Assembly (NCBI GenBank): GCA_024694125.1
Contig: JAILKE010000074.1
Span: forward strand, 1-42,156
Length of the DNA: 42,156 nt
Source of the DNA: Bacteroidales bacterium
GTDB taxonomy: Bacteria > Bacteroidota > Bacteroidia > Bacteroidales > UBA3663
Direction: 5' to 3'
The number at the start of each line of letters is the position of its first letter. Within the stretch, counting starts at the first letter, position 1. Made by a program: the position numbers and the translations under genes. Shown one piece after another: positions 24,253 through 31,695 of this stretch. The notes beneath the pieces were generated by a model. It was not told the origin of the DNA, made no database searches, and saw only the letters and a program-made list of their open reading frames with translations.

Positions 24253-25409
24253 CTTATTATGTCCGTTATTATGTCTTCGGGGTCTTCTAGGCCGATGCTG
24301 AGGCGTATGGTGGTGGGAAGGACATCCATGGCGGCCTTCTCGGCGGCAGAATAATTGACGTAGATAGTGCTGTATGGGTGGATGGCGAGCGACTTGATGT
24401 CGAACAGATTAGTGGCGCGCAGAATGAGTCGCAGGCGGTCAATACATCGGAAACAGGAAGATTGGTCCGGTAGATCGAACGTAACCATGGCGCCACCCGT
24501 CGGACCATACAGACGACGGGCCAACTGATGCTGAGGGTGAGAGGGCAGACCGATGTAACCCACATGCTGGATGCCAGGTATGGAGGATAGACCCTGTGCC
24601 ACGCGGAGCGCATTGGCCGACTGCTGGCGATAACGAACCTGGAGCGTCTGTAGCCCGAGCGTCTGCATATAGGCAGCATGAGGGGTCATGTAGGCTCCGA
24701 GGTTGAAGAGCAACTCCTGCTTGATGCAGCGCTCCGTCTCGGGATAGTGACCATAGTCGATGATCAGTCCGCCCAGAGAGGTGGCGCCGCCGGACAGGTA
24801 CTTGGTCGAAGAGACCACCTGGATATCTATGCCGAGCGCCTCTCCATCGAACTCCGTGAATGGGAGGAAAGTGGTATCGGCCACAAGCGGCACACGATGA
24901 TTGCGGGCTATCTCGCCCAGGGCTGTGACGTCCGCCACTTCCAGTTGCGGATTGGTCACTATCTCCAGGAACAGACAGGCGGTCTGATCATCGATGGCAC
25001 TGCGTACAGCCTGGACGTCGGTCATATCGACTATGCGTGTCTCGACGCCGAAGCGCCGCAGCGTGCGGGTGAGCAGTGCATAGGTATTGCCGAACATATG
25101 CGCCGAGGTGACGATGTTCTTGCCCTGGGCAGTCAGTGCCAGGAATATGTTGCTGATGGCAGCCATGCCCGATGAGAGTGCAGTCACGCTCTTGGCATGG
25201 GTCAATGCCCGCACTGTATCCTCAAGGTGCGTAACGGTGGGATTCATCACGCGGCTGTAGTCGGGCATGCCGCTCCGTCCACTGAAAGCCTCAGTCATGG
25301 ACTGTGCATCGTCGAACTGATAAGCACAGGTATGATATACGGGCATGGCGATGCTGCCGTAGGCATCGCGCTGTGGAAAGTCTGTATGTAAAGCAAGGGT
25401 AGATGTCAT
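24234..25409 (-). CDS. Cys/Met metabolism PLP-dependent enzyme (O-acetylhomoserine sulfhydrylase / methionine gamma-lyase type)
   Basis: 391 residues, fold type I. Tyr51 and Arg53 of the YSRVMNPT motif contact PLP phosphate of the neighbouring subunit; SSGMAAI (79-85) forms the phosphate cup; D178 (VADTTF) binds the pyridine nitrogen; K203 (SSTKYLSGG) forms the Schiff base. The group includes cystathionine gamma-synthase, O-acetylhomoserine sulfhydrylase and methionine gamma-lyase, and sequence by eye does not separate them; the YGSIAMPVYHTCAYQF start leans to the sulfhydrylase type. It lies 140 bases downstream of a MalY/PatB-like gene on the same strand, which fits methionine/homocysteine metabolism. 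Its last codons (LRER and the stop) fall in a palindromic repeat. Confidence 0.85.
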   Translation of the reverse strand: MTSTLALHTDFPQRDAYGSIAMPVYHTCAYQFDDAQSMTEAFSGRSGMPDYSRVMNPTVTHLEDTVRALTHAKSVTALSSGMAAISNIFLALTAQGKNIVTSAHMFGNTYALLTRTLRRFGVETRIVDMTDVQAVRSAIDDQTACLFLEIVTNPQLEVADVTALGEIARNHRVPLVADTTFLPFTEFDGEALGIDIQVVSSTKYLSGGATSLGGLIIDYGHYPETERCIKQELLFNLGAYMTPHAAYMQTLGLQTLQVRYRQQSANALRVAQGLSSIPGIQHVGYIGLPSHPQHQLARRLYGPTGGAMVTFDLPDQSSCFRCIDRLRLILRATNLFDIKSLAIHPYSTIYVNYSAAEKAAMDVLPTTIRLSIGLEDPEDIITDIISSLRER

Positions 25410-25410
25410 A

Positions 25411-25532
25411 GTGAATGAGAGTGAATGGGTTTAATGGGGGAGAATGGGTTTAATGGGGTGAATGGGCAATTTGGGTTTAATGGGTTTAATGGGCAATATG
25501 GGTTTAATGGGCACTGCCCAATCAGTATTCCC
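25411..25532 (-). repeat. AATGGGTTTAATGGG short-word array
   Basis: About 120 bases between the two PLP enzyme genes. The plus strand reads GAATGGGTTTAATGGGG, GAATGGGCAATTTGGG, TTTAATGGGTTTAATGGG and GCAATATGGG, about ten copies of an AATGGG core. Confidence 0.8.
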
Positions 25533-25549
25533 GCAGTAGATTGTATTTT

Positions 25550-25618
25550 TTATTCTCCCTCCCTCTTAGGGAGGGTTGGGGAGAGTCCCTTAGGGAGGGC
25601 TGTAGAGAGTCCCTTTAA
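25550..25618 (-). repeat. CCCTCCC terminator-like cassette, copy 3, inside the end of a gene
   Basis: Read on the minus strand: AAGGGACTCTCTACAGCCC, then CTCCCTAAGGGACTCTCCCC, AACCCTCCCTAAGAGGGAGG and GAGAATAAAAAAT. Same order of blocks as 13957-14019. The hairpin CCTCCCTAAGAGGGAGG with A/T-rich tail probably also terminates transcription. Confidence 0.8.
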
Positions 25619-26776
25619 TGCCTCCTCAATCACCGACCTTGGTGCCGCAGCATTGAGCCTCATGAATCCCTTGCCTCCGGTGCCGAATATCTCGCCGTCA
25701 TTGAGCGCCAGGTGCGCCTGGTCGATAAAGAGATGGAGCAGTCCGTCGTGGCTCAATCCCAGTGCGCGGCAATCCAGCCACACCAGGTAACCGGCCTGCG
25801 GGCGCACCGCTACGATGCCAGGCAGATGCAGTCGGCAGTAGTCGATGACATAATTGATATTGGCCGATATATACTCCTTGACCTGCTGGAGCCAGTCTGC
25901 ACCGTGGCGGTAGGCCTGTACGCAAGTCAATTGGGCAAACATATTACCTTCGTTCAGTTCGCTGGCAGCGAGGTAGTCGAAGTAAAGGCGGCGCAGGTCC
26001 GCATTGGGCACGATGCAATAACTGGTCACGATGCCCGGAGTGTTGAATGCCTTGGATGGCGAACTGAACGTGAAACTGTGCTGACGTGCCGTCTCACTGA
26101 CCGTGGCATAGGGTGTGTGGCGGTAGGGCAGGAGCGTCAGGTCAGCATGAATCTCGTCGCTCACTACCAGAGTGCCGTGCCGCTCGGCCAACAGGGCAAT
26201 GCGGCGCAGTTCATCGGGTGACCAGACACGGCCACCGGGGTTGTGGGGATTGCTCAATACCATCACCTTGACCCCCTCCAGGTCATGGTCCAGGCGGTCG
26301 AAGTCGATGACATATTGGTGCAACGGACCGGCGGGCGTATCTATATCGCCCCATTGCAGCGTGTGATAAACTACGGTGCGGCCGTTGTGCTGGGCAGTGA
26401 GGAAGAATGGATGATACACGGGGTTCATCACCAGTACCCGGTCCCCTGGTGCGGTGAAGCACTGCAGGATGAAGGCGATGCCGCGTACTATGCCCGGCAC
26501 GAAGGATATCTCATCCTCCTGCACCCTCCATCCGTGGCGCTCCCACTGCCAGTCGATGATGCTGTGGCGCCAATCGGGGTGCGGCATGGTGTAGCCCAGT
26601 ACCTCGTGCTGCAATCGGCGGCGCAAGGCATCGATGATAAAGTCCGGTGTGCGGAAGTCCATATCGGCCACCCAGAGGGGCAACAGGTCAGTGCGGCCCC
26701 ACCGTTCCTGCAGGGCGCCATACTTCAAGCTGTCCGTATCCCTACGGTTCAGCAATTCATCAAAATTGTATTCCAT
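25550..26776 (-). CDS. MalY/PatB-type aminotransferase, putative cystathionine beta-lyase
   Basis: 408 residues from the ATG at 26776 (MEYNFDELLNRRDTDSLKYG). Fold type I PLP enzyme of the MalY/PatB group: PLWVADMDFRTPDFI near the start, VLSNPHNPGGRVW at 173, D207 in VVSDEIHADL, and K242 in SSPSKAFNTPGI as Schiff-base lysine. Members cleave cystathionine or other C-S bonds. Probably works with the downstream PLP enzyme. A frame extension to 26854 is not needed; it crosses the promoter. Odd end: the last 21 residues (from KGLSTALPKGL to the stop) are translated from a CCCTCCC repeat cassette rather than being family sequence. Confidence 0.87.
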   Translation of the reverse strand: MEYNFDELLNRRDTDSLKYGALQERWGRTDLLPLWVADMDFRTPDFIIDALRRRLQHEVLGYTMPHPDWRHSIIDWQWERHGWRVQEDEISFVPGIVRGIAFILQCFTAPGDRVLVMNPVYHPFFLTAQHNGRTVVYHTLQWGDIDTPAGPLHQYVIDFDRLDHDLEGVKVMVLSNPHNPGGRVWSPDELRRIALLAERHGTLVVSDEIHADLTLLPYRHTPYATVSETARQHSFTFSSPSKAFNTPGIVTSYCIVPNADLRRLYFDYLAASELNEGNMFAQLTCVQAYRHGADWLQQVKEYISANINYVIDYCRLHLPGIVAVRPQAGYLVWLDCRALGLSHDGLLHLFIDQAHLALNDGEIFGTGGKGFMRLNAAAPRSVIEEALKGLSTALPKGLSPTLPKREGE

Positions 26777-26810
26777 ACTTTTGCCAATTAATTTTTGCTG
26801 CAAAAGTATG
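26774..26810. repeat. 11-bp perfect inverted repeat spanning start codon and -7 box
   Basis: CATACTTTTGC (26774-26784) and GCAAAAGTATG (26800-26810) are exact reverse complements 15 bases apart. One arm contains the start codon of the MalY/PatB-like gene (minus strand), the other its -7 promoter box. Confidence 0.75.
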
Positions 26811-26834
26811 TCTTTTTTCCTAATCCTGTACAAT
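26801..26834 (-). promoter_or_regulatory. Promoter of the MalY/PatB-like gene
   Basis: On the minus strand ATTG (26831-26834) and TACTTTTG (26801-26808). The -7 box matches; the spacer is 22 bases, slightly long. The predicted leader is under 25 bases. Confidence 0.5.
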
Positions 26835-26889
26835 ATTTCTATTGATTGACCCAAACAACAGAAAATATTTCTAATATAGGTATATAATT

Positions 26890-26954
26890 AATTCTATAAA
26901 TTCTTCAATTCAAGTAAATAAAATTCTATAAATTCTCTAATTCTAGTAAAAAAT
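26890..26954. repeat. Two tandem 32-33 bp AT-rich repeats
   Basis: AATTCTATAAATTCTTCAAT (from 26890) and AATTCTATAAATTCTCTAAT (from 26922), each followed by TCAAGTAAA or TCTAGTAAA. The wording resembles the reverse complement of the array before susC. Confidence 0.65.
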
Positions 26955-26961
26955 CATTCTT

Positions 26962-28296
26962 CTAGTCGATGGCGAAGTTCTTTCCAGTCCATCGTTTCGA
27001 GTGCCATCTGCGCATCAGCACGATGCCGCGGATATTCTCGTCCAGGGCGAAGCCCACCCACATACCCAGCAGGCCCAGGCCCATAGGAATGCCCAGCAGG
27101 TAGCTGACACCCACGGCGACCGACCACTGGAAGATGACACCGATGATGACAGGGTAGATGGCATCGCCCGCAGCGCGCAGCGTACCGCAGGCGAAGACAT
27201 TGCGCACGCGGCCTATCTCCAGGAACCAGTCGATGACCAGCACCCAAGTGCCCATCCAGATGATGTCGGGATTGTCCGTCAGGGCGCACAGTATAGGGTA
27301 GCCCGCAGCCGCAATGAGGGCGGAGCAGGAGAGCGTCACTATCATGGACTGGCGGAGGAAGAAGTTACCCAGGGTGTAGGCAGCGCGGTATCGGTTCTGC
27401 CCAACCAGATGGCCCACCAGGATATCGCCACCCTGCGTGATGCTGAGGCAGAAGAGGTAGCCGAACATCACGATGTTGACACAGTAGGTGCGGGCAGCCA
27501 GAGCCTCGTTGCTGATCTGGTTGATGAAGTAAGTGATGACAATCTGCGACAGGCTGTAGCTCAGTTCCTCGCTCATGGCAGGGATGCCGATGTGGAGCAG
27601 GTTCTTCAGTTCGCGCCAGGGGAAAGGCCAGAACCACTCACGCGGATAGCGGTTGATGTGTACGCGGGTGTGGATGATGGCGAGCAGTACCATAGCCACC
27701 ACGCGGCTCAGGGCAGTACTCCACGCAGCACCCTCCACGCCCATGGCAGGACAGCCCCAGTGACCGAAGATCAGGGCGTAGTTGCCCAGGACATTGAGCG
27801 CATTGGCTATCAACGTGACCACCATGGGCCACACCGCCTTGTCGGCCGAACGGAGCGAAGCACTGAAAGCGAGCGAGATGGCCTGGCAGAACGACAGACC
27901 GCCCGTGATGCGCAGATAGACCAGACCATCGGGCATCAAGGCATCGCGCAGACCCATGAAACGGAGCAACCCCTCGGCATCCAGGAACAGCCATGCACTG
28001 ACCAGCAGTCCTATCACCGTATTGAGTAACAGGGCCAATCCCACTACCTGCACCAGACGTCGGCGCAACCCCGCACCGATATACTGGGCACAGAGTATGG
28101 TGGCGCCCATCGAGATGAACTGATAGATGAGGAAGATGAGGGCGATGAGCTGATTGTCCATACCCACAGCTGCAACGGCATTGTCGCTGTACCGGGACAG
28201 CATCACGATATCGACGGCACCGACCAACATCACGAGGGCGATGTCGAGGAAGATAGGGGCGGAAATCTTCTTGAGTTGTTTCTTGAGAGACTGCAT
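26962..28296 (-). CDS. MATE family efflux transporter
   Basis: 444-residue inner membrane protein with about 12 hydrophobic segments in two similar halves, as in the multidrug and toxin extrusion family. Typical features: LMLVGAVDIVMLSRYSDNAV in TM1 (family pattern VDxxMxGxxG), the loop SMGATILCAQYIGAG in TM2, and the repeat-half counterpart ITQGGDILVGHLVGQNRYR. It would export cationic drugs or metabolites in exchange for sodium or protons. It is monocistronic on the minus strand and divergent from the PEP-synthase-like gene. Substrate unknown. Confidence 0.9.
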   Translation of the reverse strand: MQSLKKQLKKISAPIFLDIALVMLVGAVDIVMLSRYSDNAVAAVGMDNQLIALIFLIYQFISMGATILCAQYIGAGLRRRLVQVVGLALLLNTVIGLLVSAWLFLDAEGLLRFMGLRDALMPDGLVYLRITGGLSFCQAISLAFSASLRSADKAVWPMVVTLIANALNVLGNYALIFGHWGCPAMGVEGAAWSTALSRVVAMVLLAIIHTRVHINRYPREWFWPFPWRELKNLLHIGIPAMSEELSYSLSQIVITYFINQISNEALAARTYCVNIVMFGYLFCLSITQGGDILVGHLVGQNRYRAAYTLGNFFLRQSMIVTLSCSALIAAAGYPILCALTDNPDIIWMGTWVLVIDWFLEIGRVRNVFACGTLRAAGDAIYPVIIGVIFQWSVAVGVSYLLGIPMGLGLLGMWVGFALDENIRGIVLMRRWHSKRWTGKNFAID

Positions 28297-28336
28297 AACA
28301 CTAACCTTTTGAGTACCACCTCCGAAAAGAGGGGTG

Positions 28337-28344
28337 CAAAGATA
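28337..28344 (-). promoter_or_regulatory. -7 box of the MATE gene
   Basis: TATCTTTG on the minus strand, 40 bases before the ATG; no good -33 box at the expected distance. Confidence 0.5.
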
Positions 28345-28383
28345 GAACTTTTATTGACAGAGGCTTACTTTTTGAGTCAAAAA

Positions 28384-28415
28384 CTTGTTATTTTGGCAAA
28401 AACTATCTAACTTTG
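28384..28415 (+). promoter_or_regulatory. Promoter of the PEP-synthase-like gene
   Basis: CTTG (28384-28387) and TAACTTTG (28408-28415) with a 20-base spacer. Leader of about 195 bases. Confidence 0.6.
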
Positions 28416-28560
28416 TGCCCCGAAAGCGAATTGCACATTCCAAATTCTTATTGCCTAACCGATTACGGTTAAAAAGGTCCTGTAGTACAATGAGATAATC
28501 GTACCAGGCAGTCAATAGGAGTGGAACAGATTTTTAATCGGAATTCAGTACATTGCCCAT

Positions 28561-28615
28561 GGTCCTTTGTCCTTAGTCCTTAATTACTTTGTACTTAGTC
28601 CCTTAATACCTTACA
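28561..28615 (-). repeat. ACAAAGT-type short-word array, copy 4 (inverted)
   Basis: Minus strand: TAAGGTATTAAGGGACTAAG, TACAAAGTAATTAAGGAC, TAAGGACAAAGGACC. Same words as copies 1-3 but opposite in orientation to the gene it precedes. Confidence 0.75.
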
Positions 28616-28618
28616 AAG

Positions 28619-31600
28619 ATGTCTTTCCCACGACTACGTGATACCCAATTTGTCGATCTGATGCAGCGCCGCATCTGCAATGTGCTGCTGGTGGCCAATC
28701 CATACGATGCCTTCATGCTCGAGGACGATGGCCGAGTAGATGAGAAGATCTTCCAGGAGTATGCCGAACTGGGTCTGCGTTTCCCCCCGCGCTTCCTGCA
28801 GGTCGATTCACAGGCCGAGGCAGACCGTCTGATGGAGGTCAACAACATTGACCTGATCATCTGCATGCCAGCCAAGGCATCCACGCCCGAAGATGACGTC
28901 TTCGACATCGCCTCGTCACTCAAGATGGACCATCCCACAGTGCCCATCGTGGTATTGACCCCCTTCAGCCACGGTATCACCGAGCGGATGCAGAACGTCG
29001 ATCTCAGCATCTTCGAGTACGTCTTCTGCTGGTTGGGCAATACTGACCTGCTCATTTCAATCATCAAGTTGGTCGAGGACCAGATGAACCTGGAGCACGA
29101 TGTGGAGGCGGGCGTACAGATGATCATGTTGGTCGAGGACAATATCCGTTTCTACTCGTCGATATTGCCCAATCTCTACAAGTTCGTGTTGCAGCAGAGC
29201 CAGAACTTCGCTACCGAGGCGCTCAATGCCACGCTCGAGACACTGCGTATGCGCGGTCGTCCTAAAATCGTGCTGGCGCGCAACTACGAGGAGGCGTGGG
29301 CATTGTACCAAACATATTCGGACAATGTGCTGGGCGTCATCTCCGACTGCCGCTTCCCGATGACGCCGTCCAAGGGAGCCAATCCTACGGAGGAGGAGAA
29401 GGACGCCGATGCAGGCTTCAAGCTGTTGGCCTCCATCCGCGCCACCGATCCCTACATCCCGCTCATCATGGAGTCGGCCGAATATGAGAATGCACAACGT
29501 GCCCTGCAGTTAGGCTACCACTTCATCGACAAGAACTCGAAGAAGATGGACGTCGATCTGCGCGACATGGTACGCAATCACTTCGGCTTCGGCGACTTCA
29601 TCATCCGTGACCCAGAGACTGGTGAGGAGATCACCCGCATACACAATTTGAAGGAATTGCAGGACAATATCTTCACCGTCCCGCGCGAGGCGTTGATGCA
29701 GCACGTGATGCACAACAACGTGTCGCGCTGGTTAGGTTCGCGTGCCCTGTTCCCCATCTCGGAGTTCCTCAAGGGCATCACCTGGAACACCCTGCAGGAT
29801 GTGGATATGCACCGCCAGATCATCTTCGACGCCATCGTAGCGTACCGCAAGATGAAGAACCGCGGCGTGGTGGCAGTCTTCCAGCGTGAGCGTTTCGACC
29901 AATACAGCAACTTCGCCCGCATCGGCGACGGTTCACTGGGAGGCAAGGGCCGTGGTTTGGCCTTCCTGGACCATATGCTCATCAATCACGAGAACCTGCA
30001 GGGCGAGAACCACATCACCTGCATCCCCAAGACCGTCGTGCTGTGTACCGACATCTTCGACGAGTTCATGGACCAGAACCAACTCTACCAGGTGGCACTG
30101 AGTGACCTGCCGGACGAGGAGATACTGCGCGCCTTCGAACGCGGTCATATGCCCAATAACCTGGTGGGTGACCTGGAGGCATTCATGGAGGTGGTCAAGG
30201 GACCAATCGCCGTACGTTCGTCGTCGTTGCTCGAGGACTCGCACTACCAGCCCTTTGCCGGTATCTACTCGACCTACATGATACCGTACGTCAAGGACAA
30301 GTACCGTCGTATGGAGCTGTTGGCCAATGCAGTCAAGGCGGTCTATGCATCGGTCTTCTACCGTGGGTCGAAGGACTACATGACTGCCACGTCCAATGTG
30401 ATAGACCAGGAGAAGATGGCAGTCATCCTGCAGGAGGTGGTCGGCCAGCAGCACGGTTCGCGGTTTTATCCCGTCATCTCGGGTGTGGCTCGCAGCGTCA
30501 ATTACTACCCGATCGGTGACGAGAAGGCTGAGGAGGGCACCGTCTCGCTCGCCTTCGGTCTGGGCAAGTACATCGTGGACGGAGGCGTGAGCCTGCGCAT
30601 GTGTCCGGCGCATCCCAAGCAGATATTGCAGATGAGCGAGACCGAGATAGCCCTGCGCGACACGCAGACTGCCTTCCTGTCGCTCGACCTGAACTATGCC
30701 AACACCGAGTCCGACACCGACTCGAGCTATGACTTCAAGGTCGATGATGGCTTCAACCTGCGTCGTCTGCCCGTACGCCAGGCCGAGGAGGACGGTACGC
30801 TGCCCTGGGTATGTTCGACGTTCGACCCCAACGACCAGGTCATCTACGATGGATACTACGAGGGCCGCAACCGCAAGATCATCTCCATGGCGGGTGTGCT
30901 GCAGAATGGACTCTTCCCGTTGCCCGAACTGCTGCAGGAGGTGCTGGAGTACGGGCAGAACGAGATGCGTCGTCCGGTGGAGATTGAGTTTGCCATCAAT
31001 CTGCACAAGGACAAGGTCCAGACCGAGGATGGCCCGAAGATGGTCAATCGCGGTGAGTTCTACCTGCTGCAGATACGCCCCATGGTCGATAACCGCATGT
31101 CCATCGGCATCGACCTCAAGGAGATACCCGACGAGGAGTGCCTGATGCGCTCGCACTCAGCCATCGGACATGGCATCATCAACGATGTGCAGGACATCGT
31201 CTATGTCAAGACCGACCAGTTCAATGCTGGTCAGAACCCCGCCATCGCCGACGAGGTGGAACACATCAACCGCACGCTGCTGGACCAGGGACGTCGCTGC
31301 CTGTTAGTCGGTCCCGGCCGATGGGGTTCGAGCGACCCATGGCTGGGCATACCTGTCAAGTGGCCCAACATATCGAGCGCCAAGGTGATAGTCGAGGCGG
31401 GGCTGGACAATTACCAGGTCGATCCGAGCCAAGGCACACACTTCTTCCAGAACCTCACTTCGCTGGGCGTATGTTACATGACCATCGATGCCTATCGTGG
31501 CGATGGCTGCATACGTCAGGATGTGCTCGATGCCCTGCCCGCAGTCAATGAGACGGAGCACGTGCGCCATGTCCGCCTGGATGCCCCACTCTCCATCATG

Positions 31601-31639
31601 GTCGATGGCATCCACCGCGAGGGAGTGGTGAGGATGTAA
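28619..31639 (+). CDS. PEP/pyruvate-binding domain protein with N-terminal receiver-like domains
   Basis: 1006 residues, no signal peptide. Residues about 17-150 look like a degenerate receiver fold. Residues about 166-315 form a second receiver with acidic pair E173-D174 (MLVEDN), candidate phospho-Asp D243 (GVISDCRFP) and K305 (FIDKNSK). From about 430 comes a PEP synthase/pyruvate phosphate dikinase ATP-grasp region: GDGSLGGKGRGLAFL, RSSSLLEDSHYQPFAGIYST near 532, LLQIRPM near 815 and GPGRWGSSDPWLG near 898. The swivelling phosphohistidine domain (GGxTSHAA) and C-terminal PEP-binding TIM barrel of true PpsA are absent, so PEP synthesis by itself is doubtful. Homologues of this layout are, to my knowledge, found in Bacteroidota with unproven function. 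The SNF2 gene follows after 56 bases. Confidence 0.8.
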   Translation: MSFPRLRDTQFVDLMQRRICNVLLVANPYDAFMLEDDGRVDEKIFQEYAELGLRFPPRFLQVDSQAEADRLMEVNNIDLIICMPAKASTPEDDVFDIASSLKMDHPTVPIVVLTPFSHGITERMQNVDLSIFEYVFCWLGNTDLLISIIKLVEDQMNLEHDVEAGVQMIMLVEDNIRFYSSILPNLYKFVLQQSQNFATEALNATLETLRMRGRPKIVLARNYEEAWALYQTYSDNVLGVISDCRFPMTPSKGANPTEEEKDADAGFKLLASIRATDPYIPLIMESAEYENAQRALQLGYHFIDKNSKKMDVDLRDMVRNHFGFGDFIIRDPETGEEITRIHNLKELQDNIFTVPREALMQHVMHNNVSRWLGSRALFPISEFLKGITWNTLQDVDMHRQIIFDAIVAYRKMKNRGVVAVFQRERFDQYSNFARIGDGSLGGKGRGLAFLDHMLINHENLQGENHITCIPKTVVLCTDIFDEFMDQNQLYQVALSDLPDEEILRAFERGHMPNNLVGDLEAFMEVVKGPIAVRSSSLLEDSHYQPFAGIYSTYMIPYVKDKYRRMELLANAVKAVYASVFYRGSKDYMTATSNVIDQEKMAVILQEVVGQQHGSRFYPVISGVARSVNYYPIGDEKAEEGTVSLAFGLGKYIVDGGVSLRMCPAHPKQILQMSETEIALRDTQTAFLSLDLNYANTESDTDSSYDFKVDDGFNLRRLPVRQAEEDGTLPWVCSTFDPNDQVIYDGYYEGRNRKIISMAGVLQNGLFPLPELLQEVLEYGQNEMRRPVEIEFAINLHKDKVQTEDGPKMVNRGEFYLLQIRPMVDNRMSIGIDLKEIPDEECLMRSHSAIGHGIINDVQDIVYVKTDQFNAGQNPAIADEVEHINRTLLDQGRRCLLVGPGRWGSSDPWLGIPVKWPNISSAKVIVEAGLDNYQVDPSQGTHFFQNLTSLGVCYMTIDAYRGDGCIRQDVLDALPAVNETEHVRHVRLDAPLSIMVDGIHREGVVRM

Positions 31640-31695
31640 GGGCGTTGGACCCGATTTAAGTTTTTCCTTTTTTACTTTGAACATAATACAAAGAT

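Larger units (their letters stand above)
28297..28618. other. Divergent intergenic region, MATE / PEP-synthase-like gene
   Basis: A 322-base gap with a minus-strand -7 box (28337-28344), a plus-strand promoter (28384-28415) and an inverted ACAAAGT array (28561-28615). The stretch 28420-28555, which would be the plus-strand leader, holds nothing recognised. Confidence 0.8.

Noticed and set aside
25425-25790. Plus-strand frame with GFNG repeats (121 codons)
   Set aside because: Direct translation of the AATGGG word array followed by antisense of the MalY/PatB-like gene; not a credible protein.
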